Source: Leucosporidium creatinivorum
Taxonomy: Eukaryota > Basidiomycota > Microbotryomycetes > Leucosporidiales > Leucosporidiaceae
NCBI GenBank assembly: GCA_001600635.1
Contig: BCKL01000026.1
Coordinates: 1-64,000 of the forward strand
Length of the DNA stretch: 64,000 bases
Direction of reading: 5' to 3'
In this document: piece after piece, positions 1 to 11,410 of the stretch
How the letters are laid out: each line of letters opens with the position of its first letter
Numbering within the stretch: position 1 is the first letter of the stretch
The notes under the pieces: model-generated
Seen by the model: only the letters and a program-made list of their open reading frames with translations
What the model was told of the DNA's origin: nothing
Databases searched by the model: none
Position numbers and translations under genes: made by a program

Positions 1-52
1 CCCAACCCTAACCCAACCCTAACCCAACCCTAACCCAACCCAACCCTAACCC
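1..52 (+). repeat. Telomere repeat tract (C-rich strand)
   Basis: The window begins with an array in which CCCTAA and CCCAA units alternate, giving an 11-base repeat CCCAACCCTAA. It runs three times, followed by one lone CCCAA, one more full unit and CCC. On the G strand this reads TTAGGG alternating with TTGGG. C-rich repeats at the first base mean that this is a left chromosome end. The array is short, probably because the assembly stops there. Confidence 0.95.
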
Positions 53-109
53 ATCTGTCTCTCTTTTTTCTCTCCCTTCTGCATCACATCTCACCCGCAA
101 CACTTCAAC

Positions 110-1005
110 ATGCTCACTCACGCGCAGTGTGACGAGTGGGGAGAGGCCAACTCGACCACCGCCGAGTTGCTCGTGCCAATCCCTACCTCACCCTTGACTG
201 TCAGGGAGGTTCGGCGGATGTTGAACTTCAGCATGGCCGTAGCCAATGGCTTTCTTTCGCCGCTGATCACACCCGGCACTTCACAAATCGCCTGGCACGA
301 TCCTTCGCCTTATCAAAAGGACTTGCATGCTGATGTCGGCAGGGAACAGCAGATCTACCTCCACACCCTTCGTGAACGCTCCGGTGATCACCAAGCCTTT
401 GCCAAACCCGCAGATGAGAGGGTGTTTCTGAAGAACTTCGGCGACGACCTCCAACACCCGTTCCCCGAGGTGAGTTGCTGCACAGCAGCAGCAGCATCTC
501 TGAGTTGACCATCTTCCTCCCTGTCACAAAGTTTATGTTTGATCCCGAGCTCAGTGAGACTCAACATACATTACTCCATCCGCAAACGCTCGGACCTGGA
601 GGCTCAAAGCTGACCGCCTGATCCATAGGCAATCACATGCACAACTTCCTTGTGGAGGCAGTTCGGCGGATGCGACACCATGCAACCGATCAAGCGCAAC
701 TTTATTCCCTTCTTGTGGGTTGGCCTGAGAGACTGGGGATCAAGCTCGGCGTGGACGAGGGGCAAAGAGAGTCGGGTCCAAATTCATGTATTACAAGATT
801 CGCTTCTAACCCTCGGCGGCCGCCAGGTACTTCTAGTCGCACGAGTCTACAGAGACGTGAGCAAGAGCAACCTGTGCCTGCCCCAGCTAATCGTTTTGAG
901 CCCAGTACGCACCAGCATCGCCGACCGAGCCAGTGCTGCTTGCGCATCTCCCACGTCTCAACGGCCCTCTACTCTCCATGGGTCTTCCACAGTTACCTCG
1001 GGTAG
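110..1005 (+). CDS. Subtelomeric protein of unknown function, three exons
   Basis: I do not recognise this protein. Exons 110-469, 532-553 and 629-1005 join in phase to give about 252 residues. The donors are GTGAGT and GTGAGA, the first intron ends CACAAAG and the second ends CCATAG. A 22-nt middle exon is needed to keep the frame between the two larger ones. The N-terminal part reads as globular protein, the segment after residue 130 contains VEAVRRMRHHATDQAQLY and looks helical, and the last 80 residues are low in order and rich in Arg, Ser and Pro. The ATG lies 57 bases from the telomere tract, behind a pyrimidine-rich leader that resembles the 5' UTRs of other genes here. The tiny exon and the C-terminal tail are the weakest parts of the model. 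Confidence 0.55.
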
Positions 1006-1342
1006 ATCAGCATGCGTCTCAATGTATGGCTCACACCCCCTCCTTGTCATCGAGGACGGCTCGGCGATACAGAGTCACGGAGGAGGAGCTGAGGGCGAGG
1101 TGGTCATGAGCAGCCGTTGAATGTGCCTTGATATTCAGCTCGTGTTATTGTGCATACGCGTGCACGAGTCATCACTTTCTCCATCAGTGCCGCCAAATCC
1201 GGAAGCGATTCTCGTCGCTCGGCTTCGCTTCGCTTCTCTCGGCGCCACGACCTCAGACCTCACTCTCTGCTCTGCGCCAACACTGAAGTCTGTTCTGTTC
1301 AAAAGGTGGGTTACATTCCTACTCTGCATCTACCTCAACGCC
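1006..1342. other. Intergenic, convergent 3' ends
   Basis: This stretch lies between the stop of the subtelomeric gene and the stop of the minus-strand mL57 gene. I see no splice-linked coding frame in it. It probably holds the two 3' UTRs. Confidence 0.5.
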
Positions 1343-4300
1343 TCAAGCCCTCAGCGCCTCAGCCAACCGCGGTGGGAGGGCCAAGTTGGGCAGGACGAGC
1401 TGCTCAAAGAGGGCGGCCGAAGCGCCGATGCCCTGTTTGGTGGCGAGTGGAAGAGATGGGGACGGGAGGAGGGGGAGGAGATTGAAGAAGGCGGCGGGGT
1501 GAAGAGGGGAGGAAGGGGGAGAGAGCCGAATGCGAAGAGGCCGAGGGAGAGCGAGCGAAGGAAGAGGTCAGCGCGACTCGACGACAGCGCAGAGGAGAGC
1601 AAAACGCACATTCTGAGTGTAAACAGCTCCCACGAGAGCCTCAACCGCACTTCCCCTCGACTTGTAAAGCCCCGTCATCTCCCCATTCTGTCCTCGCTGT
1701 TCAATTCAATCACCGATCAGCGCTCCCCTTTGCTCTCATCAAGAAGCACGACTCACCACCTCCCTCCACCTCAGCGCCTTCTCCAACCCCCACACTCGTC
1801 CAACGTTCGAGCCGAGCTCCTTGGTCTCCAATGCGAGGTCCACGGCCGATTGGGCGAGGTACTGCGCGAGGAGGGTGGGGTTGGTGCTGTGCAGCTTGGA
1901 GTTGAGGTGCATGGTGTAGTGCATGCGCAGGACGCGGCGGCCTGTTGGTGTGAAGTGGAGCGGATGGGCGAGAAGGGAGGAGGGTGCGAGGGGGAAGGGA
2001 GGGAGGGAGGTGTAAGATCAGATTAGCGAGTGTTATCGACCGAGCGTGGAAGCTGGATCATCAAGCGCGTGAGGGAACTCTTCGGACTGCTCGCCCTCGC
2101 CGAACAACCTCGCGGCGGACAGCCTCGGCTCCTCGCTGCAGCGCTCACTCGATCGCTAAAAGTAGCCTGGATACGATCTCTTCGATCCCTGCTATCACCA
2201 GAAGGCTCTCTCCTCTGAGGAAACGCTCAAAGCGTAGCAGGGACGCCGAGAAGCGCCGACTCTGTTCCTCGCCTCGTAACAGCGTGCAGCGAGCTCACGT
2301 CTTGAGCTGTGAGCAGAGCGACTACAGTGCAACACCCAGCCAAAGCAAGCTCCACGAAAATCGTAGATCTCACTTGGGCAGCGTGCGGTCGTCGCTCCCT
2401 GTCCAAACCCGCCGAGCCGGCAGGCGACATCAAACGAAGAAAGCGCTAGACCCCAATGAGCACAAAGCGCATCCACTCTACTGAAGTAGACACGCTCTAC
2501 GCAGAGAAAGTCGTGCAACCCTCGTCTGTCCGAAAAGGCGAGAGCGAGCTTCCTCAGCCGCTCTCCCTGCTTGCCCCGAAAGGCTGGACAGATCTGCCAC
2601 ATGTACTCCTTCCTATTCAGCGAAGCCGCTCGCTTGAGAAGCAAGCTGCACCCGCTCGATGAGGCGGAGTTGCCAAGGCAGCGGAGTCCTCCTTCGACGC
2701 CGGAGGCCCGCCAGACGCGCCGAGAGGAAAGGCAAGATGCGCAGGAAGGGGCAGTACAGCTCTCTGTACGAGAGCTGACGCACGTCCGTATTGCTCCTCG
2801 ATCCTCTGCAGCCCTCGGGTCCTCGTTCGACGAAGCGCATCGAGATCGCAGGCCAGCCTGTGGACAACAACAACGAACAGCGCGCAGGCTGTACCTCAAT
2901 GAGAGATGCAGCCCATCACGCGAGCGAGACCACCATCGGCCAGCCGAATGTCCTGGCGCGAGGGCGATGAGGAGGGCAGCAAAGTGCGCGAAGCGTGACC
3001 GCCGAGCTTACACAGCAAGTCCGACCGACCGAGCAGGGCGCTCTAGCGACGCTCCTCCAGCTCGACCGCAAGTCGTTTCCTCCTTTGAGGCAGACACGGA
3101 TCCGAGCTGAGACGCGAGAAGAGGGGGAGCCGAGGTGACACAAGCTCTCCGCCCGCATCCGCTCCGAATGCAGGCAAGTCGAGCGAACCCTCGCTTCTCC
3201 GCTCCGTACGAACGAGAGCCGCTACCCGTGCTCTAGAACCCCGAACCAGCCCGAAGGCAGAGGCGAGAGGAGACAGGAGGAAAGCAAGACTAATGCTCGC
3301 CCGCCGCGCCCGAATGGCGGTGCAGCAAGGCCGAGTAGTCATGGCTCCACTCCACTCGATCATGGCTCTTTCTGCCTTCAGCGCACCCTTTGGCGAGGAA
3401 GAAGCCTCGGCGAGCGAGAATTAGCACCAAGACCTCGACCGCACCTCGCGCCTACAGCGTTCTGCTCGCACACAGCGAGTCACAAAGAGCGGAGAAGACC
3501 AGGCGTTACTCCTGTAGCGAACCCTCGGCACGCTAGCAGCTCCTCCCGCCGGTTTCGAAAGATCCGGAGGTCGCCGACGAATAAATCACGGTCGCTGCGT
3601 CCAGCACGAACGCAGCAACCGATGAGATACCACGGTCAACCCGCTTGAGCTCGCTAGCTGTCCTGCTGCTCTGCAGTAGGCTCAGAGCATGTCCAACTCG
3701 GCTCGCTCGAGCTACGAAGCACGAGAAGCGGGGGCAGTCAAGCTCGGCCGTTGCACCTTCGACGAGGGTGCAGCGAGCCGGGCGAGACCGACATCCTCAT
3801 CTCTCTACTTCGACTGCCCTGCATAGTTCTGCTCCAACGTACCCCTTCCTACCGAGCTCAGAGAGAGACGAAGCTGGGCAAGAAGAGGCAGACCAAGCTC
3901 GCTCGCCGTGTCTCCCAGAGAGATACAGAAGAGACGAGTGAGACTGAAACACTCGACCGACAGCTATACCTACGTCCAAGAGCTACCCAGTAGCTCCTGT
4001 CCCAACAGAGCGAGAAGAGAAGCGAAACCAGAAGCGAGACGAGCATGCTCGCTCGCCGCACCTCCGAGGGAAACGCAGCAGAGTCGACCCCCCCCCAACC
4101 AGTATCGAAGGATCGCTACGCACTGTGCCACCCAGTAGCTGCGAGCCTAACGCGCTCGGAGTGGAAGAACCTGGATGAGAACCGCTCGGACGAGCTGGAG
4201 CTGGCCCTGCCGCACCTGGTAGGCAGACACAGCAGAGCCAGCATGTCTTCACGCTTCGACCTGCAGCCAAAGCCGTCTCCTTGCACCCTTACGCAGCTTC

Positions 4301-5255
4301 TCCGGCTCGCACGAGCCGAAGAAGGAAGCTGAAGAGTAGCGTCTGGTCAAGCTCGTCCACCACGCCTCGAAAGGGAGGAGCAGCAGAGGCGGGCGAGTTC
4401 CGGACACATCTTCCAGTCAACTTTGCTCCCGGAGGCTACCTCGTAGCCTGCAAACGAACGCGCGCGAAATGAGGAGCTGGAGAGCGAGCTTGGGAACTAG
4501 CTCGCCTACCGCACCTCTACGCGAGAGATGCAGCCAGAGGAGCAAGTCGATAACCTTCCCTACTCAGCTTCCTATCCCCTACTGTTTACTGCTCCTTCGT
4601 AGCCCTCACTGCTCCCCAGCAGCTCCTACAGGCCCAGCGCGCACGTCCTACTTTCTCCCCCTCTGCTCCTTCTCCCTCCCATTCCCATTCCCAGTCCTCG
4701 CCCAGGCCAGGCCAGGCCAGGCCAGCCCAGCCCAGCCTCAGTTCCAAACCCTGTAATGAAGACTCACCAACGAACGCCAACCTCTCTCCATGTTTCTGGG
4801 CCCCCTGCTCCCCCTGGGCGGCACTGATAGCTCTTCCTTTATTAACGGCGCTCTTGTGCGTCAAGGCCTGCAGTACTACCTCTTCACTGATGGGTGTGAC
4901 GAGTTGCAGAGGGGCGAGTAGTTGAGTGATGTGTTGAGTGAGGTAGGAGGTGGGAGGCGAGTAGAGGCGTGAGCCGGGGGGTCCAGCGGTTGGTCGTGCT
5001 GAGGAAGAGGAGGAAGGTACAGAGTCGGTAGAGTAGGAGCGAGGGTTAAAGGTGCAAGATGGGGTGCAGCGAACAGGGCGGGCTGTAAGGGAGCGGTGCA
5101 GAACGGGAGAGGGAGTTAGCAAGGGAGCAAGGACGCGCACAGAGAGAGAAAAGTAAGCTGGGCTGTCACGCGTGCTACAAGGGTACAGTATAGATGAGCT
5201 TACCAGCAGTAGTAGCCGTCTTTGCTAGTGTTGCCAATGCTGAACGAGGTGACAT
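1343..5255 (-). CDS. MRPL15: Mitochondrial large ribosomal subunit protein mL57 (RNase III-like)
   Basis: Five exons on the minus strand, 5204-5255, 4768-5082, 1757-1941, 1610-1696 and 1343-1432, join in phase to 242 residues. The first exon gives a Ser/Ala/Thr/Lys-rich presequence starting MSPRSALATLAK, typical of mitochondrial import. An RNase III fold follows: LTHKSA near residue 94, then ERLAFVGRRVLRM across the exon 2/3 junction, and YKSRGSAVEALVGAVYTQ near residue 195. The acidic metal-binding residue that active RNase III enzymes carry after ERLxFxG is replaced by Arg, as expected for a structural, non-catalytic member. Yeast Mrpl15 is of similar length and also has no dsRNA-binding domain, so mL57 fits better than the longer mL44. 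The protein should sit in the mitoribosomal large subunit. The striking feature is intron 2, 2826 nt long (1942-4767), against 53 to 177 nt for the other introns of this gene. Confidence 0.85.
1942..4767 (-). other. Giant intron 2 of the mL57 gene
   Basis: The donor GTGAGT follows the codon start ...FV-G and the acceptor CACCAACAG precedes GRRVLRM. The reading frame and the RNase III motif are continuous across the join. The 2.8 kb inside has no gene that I can support on either strand. It is dense in GAGC, CTCG and CTACAG/CTGTAG words and resembles the filler at 9.7-11.0, 14.0-14.6 and 43.5-47 kb. Near 4698-4738 it includes a short run of GGCCA/GCCCA units. I see no terminal repeats or transposase-like frames. 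Confidence 0.75.
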
Positions 5256-5564
5256 GGTGCTACAGAGAGATCGAGGTAAAGCGTAGGAGGGAGAGTTGAG
5301 AGTTGCGACTTGGTCAGATTCGAGCTGGAGCTTGGCCGCGAAGGGCAAAGGGGAGCGGAAGGCAATTCCAAGCTCAGTCTCCCGCTACATTCTCGTCTCA
5401 GCACTTTGGACCGACCTACAGCTCCACTCTCACCGCTCCCCGACCTACTCAGCCACCTATCGACCTACAAGATCGAACTCAGCTTGGCGTCATCTTGCAT
5501 CTTCCCTCTCCGCTTCGCTTCTCGCTCTCGCTCTCGTCTCGCTCGCTTCTAACAAGCTACAGCA

Positions 5565-7438
5565 ATGCACCTCTCCCTTCTTCCGCTCCTCCTCTCCTCT
5601 ACTTTGGCCCTCGCCCTCCCTCCACCCCTCGATGCCCAACTCTCGCCGCCCCACTCCGAGTCCCCATTCGCTCTCCAACCAGACGCCCTCCGCTTCCCTA
5701 CTTTCGACCCCTCGAGCTCTAGTACCAAAGTACCCCTCACTCTCGGCGTAATGAGCAAATGCCCCGACGCTCAGGTGGGTTCCCACCTTTCCCTCTCAAG
5801 CTGCGAGGGGGAGGGGATAGGGATAAGCGAGAGCTAATCCCCCCCCCGGATTGTATGGCAAACACAGGTCTGCGAAATCCTCTTCGACCGCGTGCTCGAC
5901 CAAGTAGGCTCCCTAGTCGACATTGACCTGACCTACATTGGGTCGTACGTCCTCTTCTTTCTCTCGCTCTCGGCGTTGGAGCTGACCCCATCTCTCCCTC
6001 TCTCCTCTCCTCTGCAGGATCGACAAAGACGAAAAGTATGGCGTCAAATGCATGCATGGTGAATCCGAATGCCTGGGTAACATTCAGCAGTTGTGTGTCG
6101 CCAAGGTGAGTTCGGAGGTCGACTCCGCGCCGGCGCCGAGTGAGGGAGGGAGGGAAGGGAAGGGAGGGAAGGGAAGGGAAGGGAAGGGAAGGGAAGGGAA
6201 GGGAAGGGAAGGGAAGGGAGAGATTGGGGGTTATAAAAGTTGACGCTCGCTTGACTTCTGTAACCAGCATTGGCAGGGACCGAGTGGGGAGGTCAACCCT
6301 TGGGCCGACTGGTGGAATGTGAGTCGTCTTGGTCGTCGTTTCTCTTTCTCTTCACCACCCACCATCGCTTCTCGGCTCGGCTCGGCTCGGCTCGGGCGCT
6401 CATCCCCTCCCTCCCTCGCCCTTCCCTCCAATCTTTCACTCACTCACTCGCCCGCCCTCTCTCCTCTCCTCTCCTCTCCCTCGACCTCTTCCACCATCAC
6501 CCATCTCCCCTGGCCCATCGTCTCCCTCTTGGGTCTCGCTCGCTCGCTGAACCCCCTCCCTCCCTCCCCTCTCTCCCTCCGCCCACCCGCCGCCCAACAC
6601 CGGTACCTACCCCGACAGTTCGTCCAATGCGTCAACTACGGCCCCACCTCCCGCATAGGCTCCGAGGACCTCGCCAAATCCTGCGCCAAAGTCGTAGGGC
6701 ATGGTCCGTTCTTTTTTTTCCAAAACTTTCGTCCCATCTCCATGTCTTCTTTCGGCGCTGATCCTCTCTCTCTCCTTCCACTTCCTCCCCTCTCCTCCAT
6801 CTCAATCTCCCAATCATCCCTTCCTCTCCCCCCCGCTCTTCTGTTCCCACTCTCTACACTACACTACAACCCCCATCCCATCCATCAGAATGGACCTCCT
6901 CGATCTCTTCCTGCGTCACCACCTCCGAAGGCGCCTCGCTGCTGCAACACTCGGTCCAGAAAGCAGCAGCAATGGGGTTGAAGAAGAGCTGCACCGTCGT
7001 GATTGGAGGCAAGGCAGTCTGGTGAGTCGCGCTGCTCTCTGGCTTGTTTGTTCCGCCCTATCGAACCGAGCGAGCATCGAATCGAAAAGCTGATCTCGGT
7101 CCCCTCCCCTAACCCTCCCCTCCCCTCTCCTCCCCCCCTCGCCTCTCGTCCAACCGAAACACCAAACAGCATCCACGACGGCACCTGGAAGCAATGTCCC
7201 GAGGGGCACGAGGTGGGCGATTTCACCCGGCAGAGTGAGTCGAGTCTTTGCCGCTTTTCTCTTCTCTTTCTCTTCTCTTCTCTCCTCCGCTGCTTCGTCG
7301 TTCGGTTCGGTGGCAAGGATAGACCCGCTGATGATGTTGGGTGTTGGTGTTGTGGATTGAACAGTCCGAGCAGAGTACAAGCGTTTAAATCAGGTGGAAG
7401 CTGCAGGCTCTGCCTTCTCTCGCTCGCGGGGCGGGTGA
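5565..7438 (+). CDS. GILT-family thiol reductase, secreted or vacuolar
   Basis: Eight exons (5565-5774, 5868-5944, 6018-6105, 6268-6318, 6619-6703, 6889-7021, 7170-7234, 7365-7438) join in phase to 260 residues. Residues 1-17 are a signal peptide (MHLSLLPLLLSSTLALA). The thioredoxin-like core has SKCPDAQVCE as redox-active cysteines in the fungal spacing. Exon 3 encodes CMHGESECLGNIQQLC, which matches the GILT signature CxHGx2ECx2Nx4C exactly. Later exons carry further conserved cysteines and end in a basic tail, SRSRGG. The family reduces protein disulfides at acidic pH in lysosome- or vacuole-like compartments or outside the cell. Exon 5 ends at an unusual donor, GTCCGT, chosen because it keeps the phase. 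Intron 3 holds a long GGGAA repeat. Confidence 0.9.
6142..6220 (+). repeat. GGGAA pentanucleotide repeat inside an intron
   Basis: About 75 bases of AGGGA/GGGAA units, near-perfect at the right end, lie inside intron 3 (6106-6267) of the GILT gene on the coding strand. The transcript would contain many GGG runs and could form G-quadruplex-like structures. A slippage-prone microsatellite is the simplest reading. Confidence 0.9.
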
Positions 7439-8105
7439 GGAGGACGACGACGAGCTAACGATAGCTTGAGCGGGACGAGGGGCTGAGGAGGAGGAGGAGG
7501 AGGAGGAGGAGGGGAGCCTCGTTGTATATACTCTCTCTCTCCCGACTCTGTTACACACCTAATATGCAGTACATCCGTGAACGACGACGACGAAGGACCG
7601 AAATACGATCGGGCCCATTCATTCTCCGTTTGGCCGTTCGACCGACCGAGCCCGACTTCTCATCTCATCTCCTGCGAAGGGTGGTCGAGCAAATCCGCTC
7701 TGCTTATTTGGACTCTGTTTGGGCGAGATGAGAAGCCTCGGTCGTGTGCGTGAACTTCAGCAAGAGCGGCGAAGCTCTCGTGGTGAGAGAGCCGAGAGGG
7801 AGCTACGAGCGCCGAGCAGCGCCGTTAATTCGTCCCCGCTCTCTTCCAACAGCGAGATAGTGCACGAGGCGCATTGAGCTGTTCTCGATGATGTGGATGA
7901 TCCCCAGAACGTCACTCTGATCATGTGATGAACTGGCTCCCTTGTCAGCTGTGAACCCCCCTCGAGCAGGCGCAGCAGAAGTCGACCGAGTCGGCGCTCG
8001 GCGCACGCAAATGCTCGCGCTCGGCATCGAGAAGAGCGTAAAGAGAAGTGTTACAAGCTTACACTGATCAATCCGAAGCCAACTAAGTACAAACAGCAAT
8101 GACCC
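7439..8105. other. Intergenic with a GGA triplet repeat
   Basis: This is the convergent 3' region of the GILT and BSD genes. A run of about ten GAG/GGA triplets lies at 7484-7514, shortly after the GILT stop codon and probably in its 3' UTR. I see no supported gene in the rest. Confidence 0.6.
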
Positions 8106-11100
8106 CTACTCCCAATCGCTATCCTCGTCGCTCTCCTCCTTCTTCGCCTCGACGACCACCTTCCTCTCCTCAACCTCTTCCCCGCGCTCACTAGGCGTCC
8201 CACTCGCCTCTCCAACCACATCATAGCTGCTCGTGCCATCCGAACTCGCTCGAGGGCTAGTCTGCGCCTCGGCTGAGGAGGGTGCCATCGTCGGCGCCTG
8301 CTCGATGGCGGGGGAGAGGCCCCAGTCGGGCTCCGACGACTCGTCCGAGGAAGGGGTGGCGGCGGTGGAGGGGTCTTGAGCGACGCGAGGAGTGTCGGGA
8401 GCCGGGAGGGTAGTGGTTGACGAGGAGAGGGTCGTCGGCGCCGAAGGGGCGGGAGGAGCAAGAGCCGAGGTCGATGTCGAGGTGGGGAGGGTAGAGGTAG
8501 CGGGAGGAGCGGGAGCGGCCTCGTCGTCGTCCTCGTCCTCCATGTCCCAGCTGAAGTCGTCGTCGTTGTCCTCGGTGACTGCGAAGGAGAGCGAGAGAGG
8601 TCAGCTCCAGCTCATCTCGGCTCGAAGCGCAAAAACTCACCCTCCAACACCTTCCTCCTCCTCTGCTCGTCTTCATCAATCTGCCCAACCTTGAAAAAGT
8701 ACCTCGACCAGAACGCCTCCCTGGTCAACTTCTCGGGCACGAGCGCCTTGACGAGCATCGCGAGCTTCTCGCCCCCCGCCTCGACCTCCTCCTCAATCTG
8801 CTTGATCCACTCCTCGCCCTCGAATCCCCCGCGATCCTCGACCGACTGGAGGAAGCGCGAAAAGGCCTCGCGAACATCGGCGGCGGCGCCCTCGACCTTG
8901 TCGCCGCCGGTGGTAGCAGCGGCGGGAGGCTGAGCCGGGTCGACGAGCAGACCCTCCTTGTCACCGCGAAGGTTGAGGATGAGGAGATCGCGCCGACCGA
9001 CGGCGACCTGCTCGGCCTTCCTCAGGCGCTCCTCCCTCTTCTTGGTCCTCTCGTCGCTCATGGCCGCCTCGGAGGGAGGAACGACCTTGACCGCATCCAA
9101 CGCCAATCGCTGGACCTCGTTGGAAAAGTCGGCTAGCCAATGCTCGCCCTTGTGGAGGTACTCCTCGGCGTGCTTGGACGTATCGGCGAGGTCGATGTGG
9201 GCGAATTGGGTCTGCAGTTGCGTGAGGTTGGTCTGGAGGGAAGCGGGGAGGTGGGAGAGGTTGGATTGGACGGAAGTTTGGAGCGTCGCGAGGTTCTTGG
9301 AGAGGCCTTGGACGTTGGGGTTGGAAGCGACTTGAGATTGAAGCTTGGCGAAGAAGGCGGCGGCGGCGGCTCCAGGATTGGCGGTGGCGTCCTCTCCAGC
9401 TTCTTGAGCGGTGGTCGAAGGCTCGGCAGCGTCTCCTCGCTCGCTCGGGTCGACTCCCTTGCCTTTGTCGACCTTGGCCGGCGTAGGCTCGTCGATGATG
9501 ATGGGCATGCCGTCTGCGCCAATGACGACACCTCCTCCATTGGCGCCCGCCTCGGAGAGTCGAGCAAACTCGGCCTTGGTCGTCTCGCTCAGCGAATCGA
9601 GGTTGGCGCGAGCTTTCGAGACGAGCGGGGTGAGGTCCTTGCGAGCCGTCTCCATCTGCTTCTCGGCCGTTTGGTAGGCGGTGACGCTCTGTGGAGTGGG
9701 GTACAGAGTCAGCAATAGCTCGTCGAGCGGAATTCGAATTGGAGAATATGGCGCTGAGCTCTAGAGTCAAGTCGCAGCGAATCGCGAAGAACGTCCCGTC
9801 GAATGCCCAACGCGCTCGCTTGCCGGCCCCTGAAGCTCAGCGTCTGTTCCGCACACGATGGATCGTCGACGGTACGAGAGACCGGCGAGCTGCGAAGCAG
9901 CCCTCCGACCTCCCTCAAGAGCTGACCGACCAACGCGCCAGCGCATTCCCCACGCAAGCTCTGAGGCAAGTGAAGTCACTGAAAGATCTGGGAGACATTG
10001 TAATAGAGACGACAGATGCTAAGGTGTAGCTTCCAACTTCCCAACCGCCCTCCAGTCACCCTCTCATCCTCCGTTCCTTATGCGAAGCTCGGCGGGCTCT
10101 CTGCTCAGCTCCGCCTGCCTCTCCACTAGAGCCGGCAACCACGTCGATCAACAGCTGAGACCCGGAAGACTCGTCTCCCAAGTCATTCATCTGTCCGGCG
10201 AGCTACCAGGCCCTGTACAGGAAGCTCGGGAAAGGCGAGTATGGCCGCGGTCAACTGTGAGCGCGCTACGGCCCTGCGGGCTCGTAGGGGGGCTCAGCTA
10301 CTCGGTCAGCAACAAGCGACCAGAGAACTACGCTGGGTAGTCTTTGGCCTCTGAAGGAACGAGTCGACGATCCCAAGCGCTGAAGCAAGACGCCGAGAGC
10401 CGGCTCCGAGGTTTGAGTCGAAGGCTCCAAGTCTTGCGCATGTGGTTGTGCTGCTCCTGAGAGGAAGCACGTCTGCAGCATCTCACTGTAGCTGTACCGG
10501 GATCATCAGGAATCAGCGACGCAGCCCGCTCTCGTCGACGACGAAAGCGAGCTAAACCGCATGCTCGACGGTCCAGCTACAGCCGGTAGGACGTAAATTC
10601 GGGCGCGTCCTGGCACCCAACCTCGAAACTCAAGAAGATCAAGAGCGAGCGCGACGAAGGTCCCGCTTCCATGGACGCCCATCGCCCTCGCTCTGAGCTC
10701 CACTGAGTCTCGATGCCTGCTCTGCAGGGGATGGCATCCCAACCGTCGTCAATCACGAGTGACCTTCGAACTGCCCAGCAGCTCTCCCGCCTCCCGAGAG
10801 CCGAGCGAGCGCAGCGCCATCATGTCTCCCTGAGCTCGTCTCGTTCAACGCGCAAGGTGGGTCACAGCGGCTGCAGGAAAGCGCCAGACATCCCCGACTA
10901 TGATGTCCAACACACCTCCCATACACCCTGCCTCCCCTCCCGAGCCGTGTAGCCCTCCCACTCAGCGCGCGTCCGCCCTCCCTCCCCACCCAGCCCTCTG
11001 CCCTCGCTCTGCCCGCCCCGCTGTAGCCCACCAACCCAGCTCAAGCCCAAGCTCACCTGTTTCCTAACCTTTCCCCAAAAGCTTCCCAACCCCTTCATGA

Positions 11101-11410
11101 CGCTCGCCACGTCCCCTTCGAGTCCTGCTGATGTTGTTGGAGCATCCTCTGCTTGAGCGAGAGGGGAAGAGGTGGCGGGCGCTGTAGTCGAGGCTGGAAG
11201 GGAAGAAGAAGGTACAGGAGCGGGAGCGGGAGATTGAGGACGTGAAGGGAGGGGAGAGGGGGAGGGGATGTACCCGCCGGAGAAGCTGAGATGCGTTTGG
11301 CGGTGAGGGGAGGGTACCGGGTGAGGGTGAGATCAGAGGGAGAGCAGGGGGGGGGAGAGGTACAGCGTCAGTACTGAGCGGCAGGGTGAAGGAAGAGCTA
11401 CATACTCCAT
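8106..11410 (-). CDS. BSD-domain protein (SYAP1/Dos2-like)
   Basis: Four coding exons, 11406-11410, 11057-11285, 8641-9688 and 8106-8578, give 584 residues. The ATG plus two bases form a 5-nt exon ahead of a strong GTATGT donor, so the protein starts MDFSGGYIPS. A Pro/Ser-rich N-terminus leads to MKGLGSFWGKVRKQ, then a long helical region (VTAYQTAEKQMETARKDL). The BSD domain follows near residue 390-430, with the hallmark EAFWSRYFFKVGQI. The C-terminal 150 residues are acidic and disordered and end ESDEDSDWE. BSD domains occur in TFIIH p62, synapse-associated proteins and yeast Dos2, and usually mediate protein contacts, so the role here is not certain. Exons 2 and 3 are separated by a 1368-nt intron, far longer than the others. 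Confidence 0.82.
9689..11056 (-). other. Oversized intron 2 of the BSD-domain gene
   Basis: Donor GTGAGC and acceptor CTCCACAG, with a GCTGAC branch motif about 20 bases before the acceptor. The join reconstitutes WGKVRKQSVTAYQ in phase. I find no gene inside. The sequence has the same CGAG/GAGCT-rich texture as the mL57 intron. Confidence 0.75.

Noticed and set aside
1121-2026. Long plus-strand open frame of 301 codons
   Set aside because: It runs antisense over the mL57 exons, which join in phase into a recognisable protein. Composition alone keeps the frame open in GC-rich DNA.
4698-4740. GGCCA/GCCCA repeats as a CRISPR-like or minisatellite array
   Set aside because: Too short, with units of five bases and no spacers. 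It is simple slippage sequence.
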